Shown: piece after piece, positions 61,444-64,000 of the stretch
How the letters are laid out: each line of letters begins with the position of its first letter
Position numbering within the stretch: position 1 is the stretch's first letter
NCBI GenBank assembly: GCA_036011305.1
Contig: DASCNA010000168.1
Location: forward strand, 1 to 64,000
From: DASCNA01 sp036011305
GTDB taxonomy: Bacteria; Verrucomicrobiota; Lentisphaeria; Victivallales; GWF2-38-69
Direction of reading: 5' to 3'
DNA length: 64,000 nt
The notes under the pieces: model-generated
The model's input: only the letters and a program-made list of their open reading frames with translations
Told to the model about the DNA's origin: nothing
The model's database searches: none
Program-made: the position numbers and the translations under genes

Positions 61444-62793
61444 ATGAGATATTCAAAAATCGTTAAAACCTATATTTTGATTATTTCTATTATCTGCATA
61501 GTTAATTTTCTTTCACTATACATTTTTTCATTTATTACAGGTGAAGCTTATATATTCCATAAGTATAATTCTTGGAATGTTAGCATCCGAACGTATATTA
61601 TCAATAATATACAGTTTGCTAATCTGGTCTTCATATTTTTATCTTTTATTATTCTTCTTCTCTGTATATCAAAGGGGATTGTTAATGGAAAAAAAGAGTC
61701 TTTATCAAATAAATACTTTTATATAGCTTTTGTTATAGCTGTTATATACATTTTCCTTTATTGTCCATTTGTTAATTGGGGATTAGGCAACATTGCTAGT
61801 TATGTAATTCGTTTTTGTGGAATTATTTTTATAATCTACATTTTAGTTATTTCTGAAGTAGGAAAATATATAAATTATAATAGATATGAAGAACTTAATA
61901 TCAATAAAACTGATAGTAAGAAATGTATTTTCAATGATATAGAAAAAATAATCCTTATCAGCGTAAATTCTATATGTATATTCTGTCTTTTTTTACTGAG
62001 TTCTCAAATGTTATTGGTATACGTGGGTTTTCATTATTCAGATAATGTTTCTGATTTTGTTCAAAAACTTAATACTTTAGGACCAGGATATTATTTAGAA
62101 ATTGTAATTGTATCCATTTTTCTTGTAATATTATATTTTTTAACAAAAGGTCTTTTTTTAAGCAGTTTGAAAAAGATATACAGTTATTTATATTTATATA
62201 TTTTATTTATAGCAGCTGATGCCGCATTTATAATTTTATTCTGGCCGAAGTATAATCCTGAATTAACAACTTTTACGTGGCATGTTGTACATTTAATCGG
62301 AATAACATACTTAGTGATAATTATATTTTTCACCAATAAGGTTGATAAATATGTTGATATTAAAATTGAAAAAGAGAATGAGTATTTACAAATAACAGAA
62401 AAAGAGGAAAAAAGTTTTTATATTTTTTCAATTATCTGTATTTTTATACTTTTGTTTTCATTGATTGCTCAGTTTATTCAAATGCTTGGAATAGTAACTT
62501 ATAATTATTTTGACTACCCACACCCTTTTGCATTCTTATGGCTTATAGGTTATATCCCGATAATTGCTATATTTTGTTTTTCTATTAAATTTATGAAGAT
62601 ATGTAAATCTGATAGATTCAAGTCCAAAATCAGAATGTGTTTTTATTTTTTTATCTTATTTTTATTTATCTTTTTCCCTTACCCCTATATTTATGTTTCT
62701 TCGCTTACATGGATTATGTTTGATGTAATTGGAATATTTATATACTTATATTTTTATATCATATGTATAAAAAATACAGTTATACCTCAGTAA
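61444..62793 (+). CDS. twelve-helix membrane protein, three-module member of a local repeat family
   Basis: Tandem paralogue of the upstream gene (the first 12 residues, MRYSKIVKTYIL, differ by one) with a third module added. Modules span about 4-145, 165-305 and 322-449. They show (S)KGIVNGKKESLSNKYFY with YCPFVNWGLGNIASYVIRF, TKGLFLSSLKKIYSYLYLY with FWPKYNPELTTFTWHVV, and FSIKFMKICKSDRFKSK with FFPYPYIYVSSLTWIMFDV. The third is the most diverged. The family is absent from anything I can name. The two genes look cotranscribed. A TrkA-C membrane protein follows 69 bases on. Confidence 0.75.
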   Translation: MRYSKIVKTYILIISIICIVNFLSLYIFSFITGEAYIFHKYNSWNVSIRTYIINNIQFANLVFIFLSFIILLLCISKGIVNGKKESLSNKYFYIAFVIAVIYIFLYCPFVNWGLGNIASYVIRFCGIIFIIYILVISEVGKYINYNRYEELNINKTDSKKCIFNDIEKIILISVNSICIFCLFLLSSQMLLVYVGFHYSDNVSDFVQKLNTLGPGYYLEIVIVSIFLVILYFLTKGLFLSSLKKIYSYLYLYILFIAADAAFIILFWPKYNPELTTFTWHVVHLIGITYLVIIIFFTNKVDKYVDIKIEKENEYLQITEKEEKSFYIFSIICIFILLFSLIAQFIQMLGIVTYNYFDYPHPFAFLWLIGYIPIIAIFCFSIKFMKICKSDRFKSKIRMCFYFFILFLFIFFPYPYIYVSSLTWIMFDVIGIFIYLYFYIICIKNTVIPQ

Positions 62794-62862
62794 TTATCAA
62801 GTTTTGTTCATTTTATGTTATAATATAAAATAATCTTATAAACTACATCTTAGGTGTTATTG

Positions 62863-63648
62863 ATGATTGGTGTAATTTCATTATTGTTAATTATTTCTCT
62901 TACACTGTTTGTGACAAGAATTGCTACTTTAGTTTTGATGATGACCGGTGTATCGCGTCCAATTGCAGAATTTCAATCACGTTCTGCTTATTCAGGTGCA
63001 GGGTTTACTACGCAGGAAGCTGAAGCTATTGTAAATCATCCAGTGAGAAGAAAAATCATATATTCATTGATGTTTATTGGTAATATAGGTATTGCGACTG
63101 TAGTAGCAACCATTATTTTATCAGTTTTGAATTCTTATAATTCACAGCAATGGTGGGTGCATGTTCTAATACTGACTGGAGGTGTAATTTTTCTCAGTAT
63201 ATTGACTTATAGCAAGAGGTTTGATAATTGGATAAATGAAATTATTTATAAATCTTTAAAGCGTTATAGTAAACTCGATATAAAAGATTATTTATCCATC
63301 CTTCATCTTCACAGCGGGTATTCCATATCAGAACTAAGTATTGTTTCTAAAGATTGGTTGGCAGGGAAAACACTTAAGGAATCTGAAATATCTAAAGAGG
63401 GAGTACTTGTACTTGGAATTAAACGTAAAAATGGAGACTATGTAGGAACGCCCCAAAGTGATACAAAAATCATTGACGGTGATACTTTAATTGTGTATGC
63501 TCATACGGACAAACTGGAAGAGCTTTCTGGTAGACATTTTGGCAAAAAGGGTGAAAAAGCTCATACTGAGGCAATAAATAAGCAGGCTGGGTATTTAAAG
63601 AAGCAGGCAGAAAATGATGAGGTATCTTCTTCAGAGGAGAAAGAATAA
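62863..63648 (+). CDS. membrane protein with TrkA-C (RCK_C) domain
   Basis: Probable ligand-gated ion transport regulator. An N-terminal helix (VISLLLIISLTLFVTRIATL) and helices 2 and 3 (from LMFIGNIGIATVVATII and VLILTGGVIFLSIL) frame the motif FQSRSAYSGAGFTTQEAE, which is typical of this TrkA-C protein group. Residues about 155-225 are the RCK_C domain (SIVSKDWLAGKTLKESEI, GTPQSDTKIIDGDTLIVYA), which usually binds cyclic di-AMP or nucleotides. A charged Lys/Glu tail follows. ATG 62863 is preferred to the GTG at 62854, with TTAGGTG as ribosome binding site. It may act with the two multi-module membrane proteins upstream. Confidence 0.8.
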   Translation: MIGVISLLLIISLTLFVTRIATLVLMMTGVSRPIAEFQSRSAYSGAGFTTQEAEAIVNHPVRRKIIYSLMFIGNIGIATVVATIILSVLNSYNSQQWWVHVLILTGGVIFLSILTYSKRFDNWINEIIYKSLKRYSKLDIKDYLSILHLHSGYSISELSIVSKDWLAGKTLKESEISKEGVLVLGIKRKNGDYVGTPQSDTKIIDGDTLIVYAHTDKLEELSGRHFGKKGEKAHTEAINKQAGYLKKQAENDEVSSSEEKE

Positions 63649-63729
63649 AAAAAAATTAAATTTTATTAGAAATTAAATTGATATTAACAAAAATAATAGT
63701 AATTTAGTATTTCTTTCAAAAAGAGAGAC

Positions 63730-63805
63730 GCCAGCTTAGCTCAGTTGGTAGAGCAATTGACTTGTAATCAGTAGGTCGTCGGTTCGACTCCGACAGCTGG
63801 CTCCA
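63730..63805 (+). tRNA. tRNA-Thr (TGT anticodon)
   Basis: Full cloverleaf of 76 bases including an encoded CCA. Acceptor stem GCCAGCT with AGCTGGC (63795-63801), D-arm GCTC..GAGC, anticodon stem ATTGA/TCAGT with loop CTTGTAA and anticodon TGT at 63763-63765, and T-arm GTCGG-TTCGACT-CCGAC. It reads ACA codons. The gene is flanked by an eight-base inverted repeat (AGAGACGC at 63724-63731 and GCGTCTCT at 63814-63821). Confidence 0.95.
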
Positions 63806-63935
63806 GTTTTTTAGCGTCTCTTTACCTCAAATTTCCATGTTTATCCATTAATTAGTAGAATTTGGATTATACCCAAATTATACCCAAATTATGCCCAAAA
63901 TATTTAAACTAAAAAAATCATAAGAAATAACTGGA
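63806..63935. other. region right of the tRNA with tandem 11-base repeats
   Basis: Three tandem 11-base units, TTATACCCAAA at 63867-63877 and 63878-63888 and TTATGCCCAAA at 63889-63899, lie behind the tRNA. No gene fits. Their position behind a tRNA 3' end and a minus-strand gene running in from the right edge is reminiscent of an integration boundary, but no integrase sequence is visible. Confidence 0.5.
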
Positions 63936-64000
63936 TTACTTCAGTATAAAATCTCTTATTATAGTAGAGGTTTCATCAGGCTTATCCCTATACACAGGGT
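63936..64000 (-). CDS. partial minus-strand gene entering from the right edge
   Basis: The minus strand reads PVYRDKPDETSTIIRDFILK and then TAA at 63938-63936, open to the window edge. Only 20 residues are visible, too few to name a family. Low confidence that this is a real gene. Confidence 0.3.
   Translation of the reverse strand, partial: PVYRDKPDETSTIIRDFILK

Noticed and set aside
63867..63899. Tandem 11-base units as a replication origin iteron array
   Set aside because: Only three units, no DnaA-box pattern and no replication gene nearby; integration boundary or chance repeat is more likely.

Overview
The window is AT-rich DNA from a bacterium with a diderm (Gram-negative type) envelope. 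A TolC-family outer-membrane protein, lipobox lipoproteins and many signal peptides support this. Nearly all of the recognisable metabolism is sugar uptake and glycan breakdown, which fits a saccharolytic, probably anaerobic or host/sediment-associated organism. I cannot fix the phylum from sequence alone; a PVC-group, spirochaete-like or deep candidate-phylum diderm would all be compatible. Gene density is normal, starts include GTG and TTG, and TAA is the dominant stop.

Layout. 300-3745: ribose/galactose-type ABC transporter in two genes, with the permease fused to its own periplasmic binding protein, followed by the double-ATPase. 3922-8150: AbgT-family transporter, organophosphate antiporter, PHP phosphatase and the tail of a second, decayed AbgT gene. 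8261-10879: a large secreted orphan. 11552-13830: GH4 glycosidase plus PfkB kinase. 13934-16426: a mini leader ORF, a methyltransferase, a PI-PLC-like phosphodiesterase and an M15 peptidase lipoprotein. 16415-22809: AEC transporter, antiporter with a PTS-EIIA tail, TolC protein and an inositol-monophosphatase-like enzyme. 22868-25384: GH2 beta-mannosidase. 25593-32257: a DUF2608 HAD protein, a 4-TM protein, an XRE/five-PAS regulator, an unknown exported protein, a cluster of gene relics and a sugar-binding protein. 32462-39486: DUF362 protein, a broken ABM monooxygenase, an RsbU-type PP2C phosphatase, a large orphan membrane protein and a MORN-repeat protein.

39694-48559 is one long sugar-import locus: an MFS sugar porter, three tandem paralogous binding proteins, two MalFG-type permeases, a YesL-like protein and a PHP enzyme. 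No ATPase is present, so a shared one elsewhere is implied. 48766-49776 is threonine aldolase. 49927-53745 is a LacI-controlled GH1/GPH-symporter unit with an unusually clear palindromic operator. 53837-60320 is an MFS carrier divergent from a GH38-like, ADP-ribosylglycohydrolase, NagB, NagA operon for amino-sugar use. 60459-63648 holds two multi-module membrane proteins and a TrkA-C membrane protein. A tRNA-Thr(TGT) sits near the right edge.

Two themes stand out. First, the window is littered with small relics of genes that also exist intact nearby (AbgT, PHP, PAS regulator, DUF2608, sugar-binding protein). Several otherwise well-preserved carbohydrate genes carry one in-frame nonsense codon: TGA in three binding-protein genes, TAG in the GH38-like gene. 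Second, a four-helix membrane module recurs once, twice and three times in three proteins, forming a family I do not recognise. No CRISPR array, rRNA, transposase or complete prophage was seen.
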